Positions 47,009 through 55,362 of a stretch of DNA of 64,000 nucleotides are shown in pieces. The notes under the pieces were generated by a model. It searched no databases and was not told the origin of the DNA. It worked only from the letters and a program-made list of their open reading frames with translations. The position numbers and the translations under genes are program-made. Positions within the stretch are counted from its first letter, which is position 1. Every line of letters starts with the position of its first letter. Source of the DNA: Alteribacillus persepolensis (GTDB lineage Bacteria; Bacillota; Bacilli; Bacillales; Marinococcaceae); the NCBI RefSeq assembly GCF_900099605.1, contig NZ_FNDK01000001.1, forward strand, positions 434,001 to 498,000. Direction: 5' to 3'.

Positions 47009-48055
47009 ATGACAGAGTCGTCAAACCACATACACTCAGATAATCACTCAGAAAACGATGCAAAAAAACAGGCGGAATCGTTTTTGCATCAGTTTAAAAA
47101 TGCAGATAATTCCCGTGATCTCGTCTCTATATTAGGCGGTCTCGGTGAAACAGAACAGCAAAAAGCTGGTGAATCATTAGACGCATTGAAAAAACCTGTA
47201 CGAGAAATGATGAACCAAAAAGATAATGAACTCCCTGAGAAGCTGCACGAATTAAAAGGAGTCGTCGGAGAGCTTGAACCTGAGTATTTAAAAGAGGGAA
47301 AATGGCAGAAAGCATGGAACAAACTATTACGTAAAGACCCCGTGGAGCAATATGCCAAAAAGTACGAAACGGTAGAAGCACAAGTTGAAAACATTATCGA
47401 AGGGCTGCTTTCTGGAAGAGACAGTCTGCAAGAAGATAACGTCATGCTTGAACAGCTCAAGGAAACGGCAAAACAACGGATCACAGAACTTGAGAAACAA
47501 ATCGAAACCGGTAAAGTGCTAAACGAAATGTTAGAGCAGGAAATGCAGGAAGAACAGTGGCAGGACAACCCAAGCGCCCTCCAAAAAGGACAACAAAAAG
47601 TGATATCGCGTATCAATAACATGTCACAAGCTGTCATGGTGCTTCAACAATCTTTAGCCTCGGTTGACTTAATACTTGAAAATAACGAAAAACTGGAAGA
47701 AGCCATTTTTAATGCGATTACGATGACGAAAAATATCATTACTGTCACAGCGTCCATCCAGCTCGCTCTTGGCAACCAGCGCAAAGTCATTAATGCTGTA
47801 CAAACCGTCAACAATGCTACAGAAGACATGATTTTGAAAAATGCTGATATGTTAAAGAAAAATACCGAGGATACATTAAAGACACTTGAAGAACCTGCAG
47901 TAGCCATTGAAACATTCCAAAAAGCATACGAAGATGTATATACTGCCATACAAATGACCGAACAATCTAACGAACGTATCGTACAAACAGGGAAAAAGTT
48001 TATTACAGAATTGGATGAACTAAACCAGCAAATGAAAACAAAGTTGCTAGAATAG
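47009..48055 (+). CDS. Toxic anion resistance protein (TelA/YaaN family)
   Basis: The 348-residue protein is acidic and almost fully helical, with the TelA-family (PF05816) core: DPVEQYAKKYETVEAQVENII, the long coiled coil around VMLEQLKETAKQRITELEKQI and SIQLALGNQRKVINAVQTVNNATEDMI near the C-terminus. TelA-type genes are tied to resistance to tellurite and some cell-envelope stresses, by an unclear mechanism. ATG at 47009 has AAAGGAG upstream. It is followed after about 40 bases by an unusual partner gene. Confidence 0.9.
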   Translation: MTESSNHIHSDNHSENDAKKQAESFLHQFKNADNSRDLVSILGGLGETEQQKAGESLDALKKPVREMMNQKDNELPEKLHELKGVVGELEPEYLKEGKWQKAWNKLLRKDPVEQYAKKYETVEAQVENIIEGLLSGRDSLQEDNVMLEQLKETAKQRITELEKQIETGKVLNEMLEQEMQEEQWQDNPSALQKGQQKVISRINNMSQAVMVLQQSLASVDLILENNEKLEEAIFNAITMTKNIITVTASIQLALGNQRKVINAVQTVNNATEDMILKNADMLKKNTEDTLKTLEEPAVAIETFQKAYEDVYTAIQMTEQSNERIVQTGKKFITELDELNQQMKTKLLE

Positions 48056-48097
48056 TAATGAGCAAGTATGACAACAGTGTTGAAGAGGGTGTTCGTG

Positions 48098-49039
48098 TTG
48101 ACAAGAGATTGGCTGAGTCATCCCTGGTTTGAAAAATTCCTTCCAGACCATTTAAAACCAGTGGATGATCATATATTTTCTGACCCGCATGGATTAGTGC
48201 TTATCGAAGATACAGAAAGAGCACTTGAGCGCCTAATCCAGCACGGAAAGCAAGTGAAATCATCGCAAACGTATAAAAAAAATGGAAAAACGTTTCATTT
48301 CCGCCTAAAAATTAACCAAAAACGAATGAAACTGTTAAGTTACGAAACACCAAAATCAGAAGCTGCAATTAAAAAACGCATTATTATTGAATACCTTCGT
48401 AAAACATACGTCACAAAAAGCCGCCGCGCCAGCCGCCTGAAAGAAGCCAGCATTCAATATATCAAAAACGGGCAGACATTTGTGAGAAGCATTAAAAAAT
48501 CCCGGCATTTTGAGCAGATATTTTCAAAGCTTGAAACACTTGATGATGCGTTACTACGGGGGCTGATCGACAAACCAGCAGCCGATGCTAAACCAGCATC
48601 TGTGCCGCATTCCACTCAAGATAAAGATTTTATTCAGTCCTCTGAAGAACCGCTTCCATCTATTCGTGAATTAAAAGAATTTTTAATTCCACATTGTCAT
48701 CAGCTTGAGACACTGCTTGAAAACCGGCTCAAGCGCCTGCTTGAAGAAGCAGAGCAAATTGCTGAAGTATTTGACGTGTTGGATGTAGAGGAAAAATATA
48801 TCGTCAAGCGGCTGTTAAAGCGGGACATTCCTTCTCTCATTCAAACGTATTTATCGCTTCCTCACGACAAGCAAACAGAACAAACAGAACCATTGTATGA
48901 AACGTTAACAAAGATGGAGCTTAACATCCGCTCTATCCGTGAAAAAACAGAAGATATGAAAATAGAAAAAATGGAACAACTTCTTCGATTATATGACAAA
49001 CGATACCCCAGCAAACAAAACAACGAGAACAACAATTAA
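48098..49039 (+). CDS. Unknown TelA-partner protein, XpaC-like C-terminus
   Basis: I do not recognise the 313-residue product as a whole. The N-terminal half is basic (KKNGKTFHFRLKINQKRMK, then RKTYVTKSRRASRLKEAS). A low-complexity linker lies near residue 180, and the C-terminal 120 residues are helical (CHQLETLLENRLKRLLEEAEQI onward), with RDIPSLIQTYLSL and a final LLRLYDKRY that recall XpaC proteins, which usually neighbour TelA genes. The usual XpaC membrane helices are absent. The start is uncertain: TTG at 48098 has AGAGGG 8 bases upstream, while ATG at 48068 lacks a site. It lies in one transcript with the TelA gene. Confidence 0.65.
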   Translation: MTRDWLSHPWFEKFLPDHLKPVDDHIFSDPHGLVLIEDTERALERLIQHGKQVKSSQTYKKNGKTFHFRLKINQKRMKLLSYETPKSEAAIKKRIIIEYLRKTYVTKSRRASRLKEASIQYIKNGQTFVRSIKKSRHFEQIFSKLETLDDALLRGLIDKPAADAKPASVPHSTQDKDFIQSSEEPLPSIRELKEFLIPHCHQLETLLENRLKRLLEEAEQIAEVFDVLDVEEKYIVKRLLKRDIPSLIQTYLSLPHDKQTEQTEPLYETLTKMELNIRSIREKTEDMKIEKMEQLLRLYDKRYPSKQNNENNN

Positions 49040-49041
49040 AT

Positions 49042-49072
49042 GGCGGGTTGCTCATGCTACACCGCCTTTTTT
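49042..49072 (+). terminator. Rho-independent terminator of the TelA-partner transcript
   Basis: GGCGG pairs with CCGCC across a 15-base loop and is followed by TTTTTT. It lies right after the stop codon. Confidence 0.75.
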
Positions 49073-49126
49073 CATCTGTAACATAAACAAGATGGAAAGA
49101 CTAATACCTTCACATGGAGTGATTCG

Positions 49127-50053
49127 ATGAATTGGAAAAAGCCAGAATATTTAATGAACGACATTTGGATTTCTGATGGTTTCGATTTTCATCTTCCAAA
49201 CAGAACCGGTACCTATATCATAAACGAAGAAGAGCTGACTTTGATTGATACTGGACCGAGCATCTCTATTCCTGCTTTAAAACAAAGTATGGCACATCTT
49301 GGCCGGTCTCTGGCAGATGTGAGCTATATTATTGTTACCCATGTTCATCTTGATCACGCTGGAGGAGCAGGGCTGCTGCTGCAAGACTGTCCGAACGCAA
49401 AAGTTGTCGTTCATCCGCGCGGCGCCAGACACTTAGCCGATCCCCAACGGCTTGTCCAAGGTGCACGTGCTGTATATAATGACACGTTTGACTCATTGTT
49501 TGATCCAGTAATCCCTGTTCCAAAAGAAAAAATTTTAATTAAAGACGATAACGAACAAATCACTTTCACCTCTGGAAGGGTTCTTCAGTTTTTTGACACA
49601 CCCGGACACGCCGCTCATCACTTTAGTATAATGGATTCTCTTAGTAAAGGGATATTTACAGGTGACACGATAGGCATTCAATATGTTCATCATAAGGACA
49701 TGTATCTGCCTTCAACTTCACCTAACCAATTTCATCCAGAACAAATGAAAGACTCTTTACGCCTGATTCTTTCCAAACAACCAACCTGCATCTTCTTTGG
49801 GCATTACGGTGTTAGTTTTGACATAGATGAAGTGGAAAGACAATTGTTGTTTTGGCTGCCGAAATTTGTGGAGTGGGGAAAAAGCGTAAAACATTCAGGA
49901 GGCGGATCAGACGCGCTGGCAGAACAAATCATAAAGCATGTGACCGATCATTATTCGCTGCACAACCTGGCTGATAACGATCCGCTTACAACATTTATCA
50001 AAGCCGATGCCTCCATTTCAGCCATGGGAGTTTTAGATTATTTATCTAAATAG
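49127..50053 (+). CDS. Metallo-beta-lactamase fold hydrolase
   Basis: The 308-residue protein has the MBL-fold zinc motifs in order: LTLIDTGPS, THVHLDHAGG (the HxHxDH motif), DTPGHAAHH, FTGDTIG and FFGHYG. It has no signal peptide. Such proteins include glyoxalase II, lactonases and many unassigned hydrolases. A 70-residue helical C-terminal extension follows the domain, typical of a large uncharacterised Bacillus group. ATG at 49127 follows an AGTGATTCG site, which is weak. It is monocistronic with its own terminator. Confidence 0.88.
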   Translation: MNWKKPEYLMNDIWISDGFDFHLPNRTGTYIINEEELTLIDTGPSISIPALKQSMAHLGRSLADVSYIIVTHVHLDHAGGAGLLLQDCPNAKVVVHPRGARHLADPQRLVQGARAVYNDTFDSLFDPVIPVPKEKILIKDDNEQITFTSGRVLQFFDTPGHAAHHFSIMDSLSKGIFTGDTIGIQYVHHKDMYLPSTSPNQFHPEQMKDSLRLILSKQPTCIFFGHYGVSFDIDEVERQLLFWLPKFVEWGKSVKHSGGGSDALAEQIIKHVTDHYSLHNLADNDPLTTFIKADASISAMGVLDYLSK

Positions 50054-50067
50054 TACTTTCGTTTTGC

Positions 50068-50098
50068 GGGGATTCTTGCCGGAACCCCCTTTTTTTTC
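50068..50098 (+). terminator. Rho-independent terminator of the MBL-fold gene
   Basis: GGGG-TTC pairs with GGAA-CCCC around a short loop and is followed by TTTTTTTT. A possible promoter of the next gene (TTGCCG at 50076, TATAAT at 50100-50105) overlaps it. Confidence 0.72.
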
Positions 50099-50222
50099 GT
50101 ATAATGAAAGAACTGCATCACTTGTAACATTAATGGGTTCTATACATTGTGTGTGGCTGGCATAGCACACGGATACTTTTATACATACATCATCATTACA
50201 ACATGGAAAGTTGAGGGTTTAC

Positions 50223-51224
50223 ATGAATCGCATAGAAGCTACAAAATACAAAGGCAAAACCGTATTAGTCGATATTGGATCAGAAGGGGTTTTTTACGGC
50301 CTGTTGGAAGAAGTATATGCCCCCCCGAAAAAAACATGGTCTGGAAAAGTTTTCATCAAAGGTATGGCTAAAGCCCCTGTTCTAGAAAAAGCAGATACAA
50401 TTGATGAAAAAAAGGAAGTATATGTCACCGTTGCAGGATCTAAAATCCACACGACTGAAGAAGAATGGACATTGTCGTTTAACGAATCAGTTGTTCAAGC
50501 TATTCAATCTGCGATAAACGAACTGCATGAAAACTTAAACAAACATACAGCACAAGCAAAAAAATGGAAAGACATTGGCTCGGTGTATGGGGATGTGCAT
50601 GTGCCCTCTACACCTTCTTCAGCAGAAGAAGAGCAGGCGGTTGTACAAGATGATTATATCTATTATCAATTGGCAGAAGACGATGGCAGCGTGTACCTTC
50701 TCGAACCCATAAACAAAGATACGCTGGAGTTAGAAGGCTGCCCTTTTGAATTAGAAATTCAATGGACGAATAACACATGGATCCCTGTGACGTATCATCG
50801 TCGTTTTACGTTTATTGATAACAGAGGCAAACAATATCAAATCCAACCGCAAAGCCGGGTAAGAATCCATAAAGAGCAATTTCAGCCATTTACTATTCTT
50901 CTCAATGAATTAGAACATCCCGCTCGAAAAACGCTGTGGCAGCGAATTCATGCCTTTGGCTTTGAGCGCAGCCATTTAGAGGATTGTCACAACCGCTTAC
51001 TGTATGAATTGCTTCAATCCGAAAATACGTCCAGGTTTAAAGGGGTTAATTTTATTACATTTCGAAAATCAGGCAAAACGCTGCTTATTCAGCATCATTA
51101 TGAACGTGAGTTAAAAACGAACACACCAGATTACGTGTTTGACCGCTTTGAATGTACAACTGACAACGGAGAGCGGAGTGTTTCCACCTATACTAATGCG
51201 TACAGTAAAGATCACGAATCATAA
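50223..51224 (+). CDS. DUF2777-like protein
   Basis: The 333-residue soluble protein begins NRIEATKYKGKTVLVDIGSEGVFYG, a beta-rich segment like the start of Bacillus DUF2777 proteins. A linker with a negative patch follows (SSAEEEQ, about residue 135), then a second beta-rich half ending HHYERELKTNTPDYVFDRFECTTD. I place it in that family by memory, so the name is tentative. ATG at 50223 has GAGGG 6 bases upstream. Its TAA stop lies inside the first bases of a repeat element (ATAAGAAAAGC), so the C-terminus may have been changed by insertion. Confidence 0.62.
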   Translation: MNRIEATKYKGKTVLVDIGSEGVFYGLLEEVYAPPKKTWSGKVFIKGMAKAPVLEKADTIDEKKEVYVTVAGSKIHTTEEEWTLSFNESVVQAIQSAINELHENLNKHTAQAKKWKDIGSVYGDVHVPSTPSSAEEEQAVVQDDYIYYQLAEDDGSVYLLEPINKDTLELEGCPFELEIQWTNNTWIPVTYHRRFTFIDNRGKQYQIQPQSRVRIHKEQFQPFTILLNELEHPARKTLWQRIHAFGFERSHLEDCHNRLLYELLQSENTSRFKGVNFITFRKSGKTLLIQHHYERELKTNTPDYVFDRFECTTDNGERSVSTYTNAYSKDHES

Positions 51225-51498
51225 GAAAAGCACAAGCGTCTTCAAAGAAGGAAGTTCGGCTAAGGTAAAAGAACTTCTGCTGCGTTCGCGAACGTCCTGT
51301 TCGCAACGCAGAAGCCATCACCGCCTGTGGAAGTACATCCTGTGATAATGCCGAATTGACTCTCATTCTCCAGGCCTGCGACAAGTCTCGGAGAACCGGC
51401 ATATAGACAGCTGATCTTTTCGAAGGAATCTCAAGCGAGCAGGCACTTGTGCTAGACAATGAAAACGCCAGACATTCATACTTTCTTACCTTTTAAAA
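51221..51498 (+). repeat. Dispersed repeat element, copy A, with imperfect inverted ends
   Basis: The element has inverted ends AGCACAAGCGTC (51229-51240) and GGCACTTGTGCT (51442-51453), matching at 10 of 12 bases. Its start matches copy B at 2723 and its tail (AATGAAAACGCCAGACATTC, onward) matches copies at 2800 and 62411. The middle holds inner palindromes. Such non-coding repeats resemble MITE/bcr-type elements of Bacillus. No protein is encoded. Confidence 0.6.
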
Positions 51499-51543
51499 AA
51501 CGCTCCTTCCCTTCTTTTATGATGTTGGCACGGAGATGAATAG

Positions 51544-51732
51544 AAGGTATTTCATTCTGTACTCCCCCATGAAAAAAGATTGAATATACACCTTCAGCAA
51601 ACAAGAGACAAAGACAAGACGGAAAGTGAAATGGGATTTGCACTCATGGCGGCAAACTTGAAAAAGTACATCGCCAGAGCACGAGAGAAATCTAAATATC
51701 ATCAAACGAAACGCTTCCGACCATCATTTTGA
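51544..51732 (+). pseudogene. Transposase C-terminal remnant
   Basis: An open frame of 62 codons without a start contains TESEMGFALMAANLKKYIAR, like the C-terminus of IS1182-type DDE transposases, followed by a stop. The rest of the gene is gone. The region 51225-51755 holds nothing else coding. The family assignment is by memory of the E.GF.LMA.NL.KY pattern. Confidence 0.42.
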
Positions 51733-51750
51733 TAACCGGAAGCGTTTTTT
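51708..51750. terminator. Terminator after ydbT (possibly bidirectional)
   Basis: A perfect 10-base-pair stem (AACGCTTCCG, 51710-51719, with 51737-51746) has TTTTTT on the plus-strand side and TTTCGTTT on the minus-strand side, so either strand can use it. It lies just beyond the minus-strand ydbT stop. Confidence 0.7.
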
Positions 51751-51755
51751 ACTAT

Positions 51756-53222
51756 TCAGAGACTGCTGCGTCCCAACCTCTCTTCTTTAGGTGGCAATCC
51801 TTTTTTATACCAGCGGACAATATCGTTATCTGTTTGCTCTTCTACATCTTTCAGCTGAAAAGATCTTCCGCCGGACGTGGACAGAATATCAGCTCTCATC
51901 GTGTGCAAGCGCCACCTTTTTTGCAAAAAGGACTGCTCCCAATGCACAGATTGGATCTTTCTTTTCGGAATAATGCTGCATGAGATAGAAACACTTCTAT
52001 TTTGAATAATGCATACACCGTTTTCCAGCAGAAATCCACTGTCTGCATATCTTTTCCATCCCCACACCGACAAACATACTGGAACAAAAAACAATAATAC
52101 CCCATATGTGTACGGCACAAAATATAAACTCAGAAGCCATAACAGCCAGCTAATAAGTGAGGTGCGCATCACATAACGCGGGACAGCTTTTTTCGGCAGC
52201 GGCTTTACCTGTGCAGGCATTTTAGCATAAGGCAGCAAGTCCTCCATCAGTTCATGTATATCTTTTTTGCGCCCTAGAGGAACAAGCAGCGTAGAAAGCT
52301 GCTCTTCTTGTGATCCCCCTCCCGCACTGTAGACGTATATACTCCAATAGCCTAATAACTGCTGCAGCGGATTACTATCGTACCGAACACTGGTAATGCG
52401 GTGCAAAGGCAGTGTTAACTGCCTTCTTTCAAGCAGCCCTCTAACAAGGATTAATTCATCTTCGTGATAACGAATAACAAAACGGCCGTACTGCACAACC
52501 GTAATAACAACCGAAATACCCCAGGCAATCAGCGCCATTACAAGTAATAATAAAACAATAAACATTGTTCCCATGGAAATGATGACCCCAATGGATTCTT
52601 CATAAAATGTTCGCGGTAAAAACTGTTCGATTTGCGTAAGCAGCGCTGCAGAAGCTGAAAAAACCAGTCCAACCTTACTAGATGTTAAGCCTTTTAAAAA
52701 AATAGCAGAAAACGGCACATCATATATCTTCATTGGAGGCTTTACCTTTTCTTCTTCGGTTTCATAAACATTTGTGAACGAATCGTTTTCTTTTCTCAGC
52801 AACTCTTTGATACGCTGTGCTTCTGTCTGCAACACTGCTTTTAATTCCACTTCCGGCTCGAGACCGCCGCCAGCTGTTTCAATTTTTACTTTTTCGACTC
52901 CAAACCATCTGTGTACAATATGCGAACTGCTGTCAACAGATTGTACCCGGTCTTTGTTTATGTAACGTTTTTTCTTGACGAAAATGCCGTGTTTTATTCG
53001 TAACTCTCCGCTTTCTAATTGGTAGGTAAAAAAGTACCAGTATAATACGCTATGTATTAAAAGAAACGTGAGCAGTACTGGAAACAGCAGCGATAGAATG
53101 GTAGAGCCAACCCCTGTGTTACCTGCAAAAAACGAAAAAAGCAGCGGAATAAGGAAGTCTTTTACTCTTGCAGCAAAAATGAAAAAAATGGCGGTGCCAT
53201 GTAACTTTTTCCATTTATTCAT
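51756..53222 (-). CDS. ydbT: Membrane protein with bacterial PH-like (bPH2) domains, YdbT type
   Basis: The 488-residue protein has several transmembrane helices (near residues 15-35, 45-65, 190-260 and 360-400) separating bPH2 (YdbS-like) repeats, each with a pattern such as IKHGIFVKKKRYINKDRVQSVD, VRGLLERRQLTLPLHRITSVRYD and IQNRSVSISCSIIPKRKIQSVHWEQS. In Bacillus the YdbS-YdbT pair is linked to resistance against some bacteriocins. ATG at 53222 has GGAGG 6-7 bases upstream and overlaps the end of ydbS by 8 bases, so the two are translationally coupled. Confidence 0.88.
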   Translation of the reverse strand: MNKWKKLHGTAIFFIFAARVKDFLIPLLFSFFAGNTGVGSTILSLLFPVLLTFLLIHSVLYWYFFTYQLESGELRIKHGIFVKKKRYINKDRVQSVDSSSHIVHRWFGVEKVKIETAGGGLEPEVELKAVLQTEAQRIKELLRKENDSFTNVYETEEEKVKPPMKIYDVPFSAIFLKGLTSSKVGLVFSASAALLTQIEQFLPRTFYEESIGVIISMGTMFIVLLLLVMALIAWGISVVITVVQYGRFVIRYHEDELILVRGLLERRQLTLPLHRITSVRYDSNPLQQLLGYWSIYVYSAGGGSQEEQLSTLLVPLGRKKDIHELMEDLLPYAKMPAQVKPLPKKAVPRYVMRTSLISWLLWLLSLYFVPYTYGVLLFFVPVCLSVWGWKRYADSGFLLENGVCIIQNRSVSISCSIIPKRKIQSVHWEQSFLQKRWRLHTMRADILSTSGGRSFQLKDVEEQTDNDIVRWYKKGLPPKEERLGRSSL

Positions 53223-53694
53223 GATTTTCCTCCATTCCCGCCAAATAAGCAATTTGGTCACGCAGTCTTCCACCAACTTCTTCCGATAATGCAGGTATTT
53301 CATGAATGCCTGCTGCAGTAGAAATTGTGACAGCCGTTAAGCCGTATCGTTTATAGATAGGTCCCTGCTCTGTATCCACATGCTGAATTCTTGTCATCGG
53401 TATCAGGGTATGACGTTTGATAAACACCCCCCGCAAAAGTTCCATTTCTTTTTCATGCACTTCATAACGCCATATTCTCCACCTCAACTGAGGCAACACC
53501 CATATGGTCCACACTCCTGTCAGTACTGTGAGCACTCCAGCACTTCCCGCTAAGTATATAGAAAAATTCATCCATAAATAAACGCTGTACAAGCTTATTG
53601 TTATGAGAAAAAACATCCCTGTTACCAAGATACCCTTCAGCTTCCACACCGCTAAAGCTTTTTTGGATATACGCTGCGTTGGCATATCACGCAC
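53215..53694 (-). CDS. ydbS: PH domain-containing membrane protein YdbS
   Basis: The 159-residue protein has two transmembrane helices near residues 18-55 and one bPH2 domain ending LIPMTRIQHVDTEQGPIYKRYGLTAVTISTAAGIHEIPAL. This agrees well with B. subtilis YdbS. GTG at 53694 gives the same N-terminus as that protein (MR.MP...IS...L.VWKL) and has AAAGG 5 bases upstream. An ATG three codons later is possible. It overlaps ydbT by 8 bases. Confidence 0.9.
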   Translation of the reverse strand: MRDMPTQRISKKALAVWKLKGILVTGMFFLITISLYSVYLWMNFSIYLAGSAGVLTVLTGVWTIWVLPQLRWRIWRYEVHEKEMELLRGVFIKRHTLIPMTRIQHVDTEQGPIYKRYGLTAVTISTAAGIHEIPALSEEVGGRLRDQIAYLAGMEENHE

Positions 53695-53712
53695 ACCTTT
53701 TCTTCCTTTCTT

Positions 53713-53925
53713 TTAACCGTCATCATCCGAGATGTAAATGATATTGACTCCTTCTTCTTTCAATATACGTGTCAATTCATCATTTAATGTCGCGTCTCGT
53801 AACAGCCCGAGTGACTCGACTAACTCTAATTCTGCTAGTTCCCCGTTTTCAGCCTCTTCAAGCAGCTCTAATGCTTCTTGCATGTCTTTTTGTTCTAATA
53901 GTTGTTTCATTTCTGCTTTTGTCAT
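53713..53925 (-). CDS. Small sigma-70 region 1.1-like protein
   Basis: The 70-residue product is acidic and helical (MTKAEMKQLLEQKDMQEALE) and ends with LLRDATLNDELTRILKEEGV followed by an acidic SDDDG. The last part recalls region 1.1 of the housekeeping sigma factor (an L...LKEEGV.I turn), without any DNA-binding regions. The resemblance is tentative. ATG at 53925 has AGGAGGG 9 bases upstream. The terminator of cvfC lies before it and ydbS follows after 18 bases, so it probably leads a transcript with ydbS-ydbT. Confidence 0.62.
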   Translation of the reverse strand: MTKAEMKQLLEQKDMQEALELLEEAENGELAELELVESLGLLRDATLNDELTRILKEEGVNIIYISDDDG

Positions 53926-53962
53926 AACTTTCCCTCCTGCTGTTTGTTTCTCATTAACATGG

Positions 53963-53995
53963 AAAAACCGTCTCCTTCCTGCGAAGAAGACGGTC
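53963..53995 (-). terminator. Rho-independent terminator of cvfC
   Basis: On the minus strand ACCGTCT pairs with AGACGGT around a 14-base loop and is followed by TTTTCC. It lies just past the cvfC stop at 54022. Confidence 0.7.
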
Positions 53996-54021
53996 ATTTT
54001 CACGGAAAGACAGCTGATTGT

Positions 54022-55170
54022 CTATCGATTTTTTCGATCCTCAGCCATTCTTTCGGTCATTTGTTTCCATACAGACCCTTTTGCTTCTTCTCCACCTTCA
54101 ATACGCTCTAATGCCATTTTTGCTTGTAGTGCTACTTCAAACTCTGGATCTTCAGCTGCTTCTCTTAACGGCTCGATGGCTGTTTCATCACCAACTTCGT
54201 ATAAAAACATCGCCGCTCGCCAACGCACTAGTTTATTTTTGTCCGTTAATGCTTCGATCATCGCTGGAATCCCAGCTGAATCGCCAATATCTGAAAAGCA
54301 GTCACCAGCTGTTCTTCTTACTGTTACTGACTTGTCCTGCAAGGCTTGTCTTAGCAGCGGGAGAACCACTGGCTTTTCAATCATTCCTAAATAAACAACA
54401 GCCAGCCTTCGTATCGAAGATTTCTCATCTGCTAATGCTTTTTCTAAAACAGGCAAGTCTTCTTCTTTTGGATCCATCTGTTCCAATGCGGCGTAGCGTT
54501 CTTTCCAGTCCGGATTATCTAACATGTCGGAAGTAACCTTAATATAGCGTTCTGCATGTTTTTGCGCCTGTTCTTCTCCTTTTAACGAAAGGTCAACCAG
54601 CCGATCCAGTCTTTCTTTTGGGTACGCAGCAGCTATTTCTTCTGCGACTTCCTCACCAATTGCTTCTAAATCATTTCCATAACGCACACCGTGGTCTTCC
54701 CACTGACGCTGCATAACGACATTATCATTTTCAGTTTGGGCTTTAAATGCAGCTTCTTGAAACCTTTCCGGCAAACCTTGTCTTTTTTCTTCGTCAGCTG
54801 TCATTATTTTTAATTGCATCGGAATGCCTTTAAATGTCTGCACTTGAATGTTCACTTCCCCAAATGCATCTCTTTGCTGGCTGCTTTCCTGTTCATCTGT
54901 GTTCACATCTGTTTCGCCAAATATGCTGCGCACTTGCGGAAGCAGTACTTTCCAATCAGATTTTGGATGCCGTTCTACAGCCATAAAGTCGGCTACGTGA
55001 TACACCCCGGTTATCCCTTCAATACCAAGCAATGATTGAATGAGTGCCGGAGCATCCTCTTTGTTTTTTTCTGTGTAGTTATTGCTTTTACCAGATGCCA
55101 GTGATTCATCCACAATAATTTTCATAGTATTTGGACTTGGTGTTGGTTCAATCGTTACGATATTCATCAT
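54022..55170 (-). CDS. cvfC: Conserved virulence factor C-like protein (Nfu N-terminus plus HEAT repeats)
   Basis: The 382-residue protein has an N-terminal Nfu/scaffold-like domain (IEPTPSPNTMKIIVDE...LIQSLLGIEGITGVYHVADF, about residues 7-75), a helical middle and C-terminal HEAT/PBS-type repeats (SSIRRLAVVYLGMIEK, VTVRRTAGDCFSDIGD, KLVRWRAAMFLYEVGDE). This is the layout of CvfC proteins, named from a Staphylococcus virulence screen, with unclear function in Bacillus. The Nfu part lacks the CxxC of true Nfu proteins. ATG at 55170 is used, with AAGGAG 9 bases upstream. The gene has its own terminator. Confidence 0.85.
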   Translation of the reverse strand: MMNIVTIEPTPSPNTMKIIVDESLASGKSNNYTEKNKEDAPALIQSLLGIEGITGVYHVADFMAVERHPKSDWKVLLPQVRSIFGETDVNTDEQESSQQRDAFGEVNIQVQTFKGIPMQLKIMTADEEKRQGLPERFQEAAFKAQTENDNVVMQRQWEDHGVRYGNDLEAIGEEVAEEIAAAYPKERLDRLVDLSLKGEEQAQKHAERYIKVTSDMLDNPDWKERYAALEQMDPKEEDLPVLEKALADEKSSIRRLAVVYLGMIEKPVVLPLLRQALQDKSVTVRRTAGDCFSDIGDSAGIPAMIEALTDKNKLVRWRAAMFLYEVGDETAIEPLREAAEDPEFEVALQAKMALERIEGGEEAKGSVWKQMTERMAEDRKNR

Positions 55171-55362
55171 CTGTACAGACTCCTTTCTAACATATTCACC
55201 GCTCTACGGATAAGATAAACATGATTGTAACATAACCATTTTCTTATCAGCCAATGAGACAACCTATTAAACAGGGTTATGACTTATTAGTGAATCCTGT
55301 ATAATGGAACTGTAATACTTTATCATTCATTCTTCATCTACATACTGTAGGAGGTATTCATA

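Noticed and set aside
47089-47637. A 182-codon minus-strand frame opposite the TelA gene
   Set aside because: It is full of Cys/Ser repeats made by reading the coiled-coil codons backward, with no ribosome site.
51193-51459. An 88-codon minus-strand frame inside repeat copy A
   Set aside because: It sits in a non-coding repeat whose copies B and C do not keep the frame.
53738-54394. A 218-codon plus-strand frame opposite cvfC and the sigma-1.1-like gene
   Set aside because: It is Ser/Ala-rich, spans two well-supported minus-strand genes and a terminator, and has no start signal.
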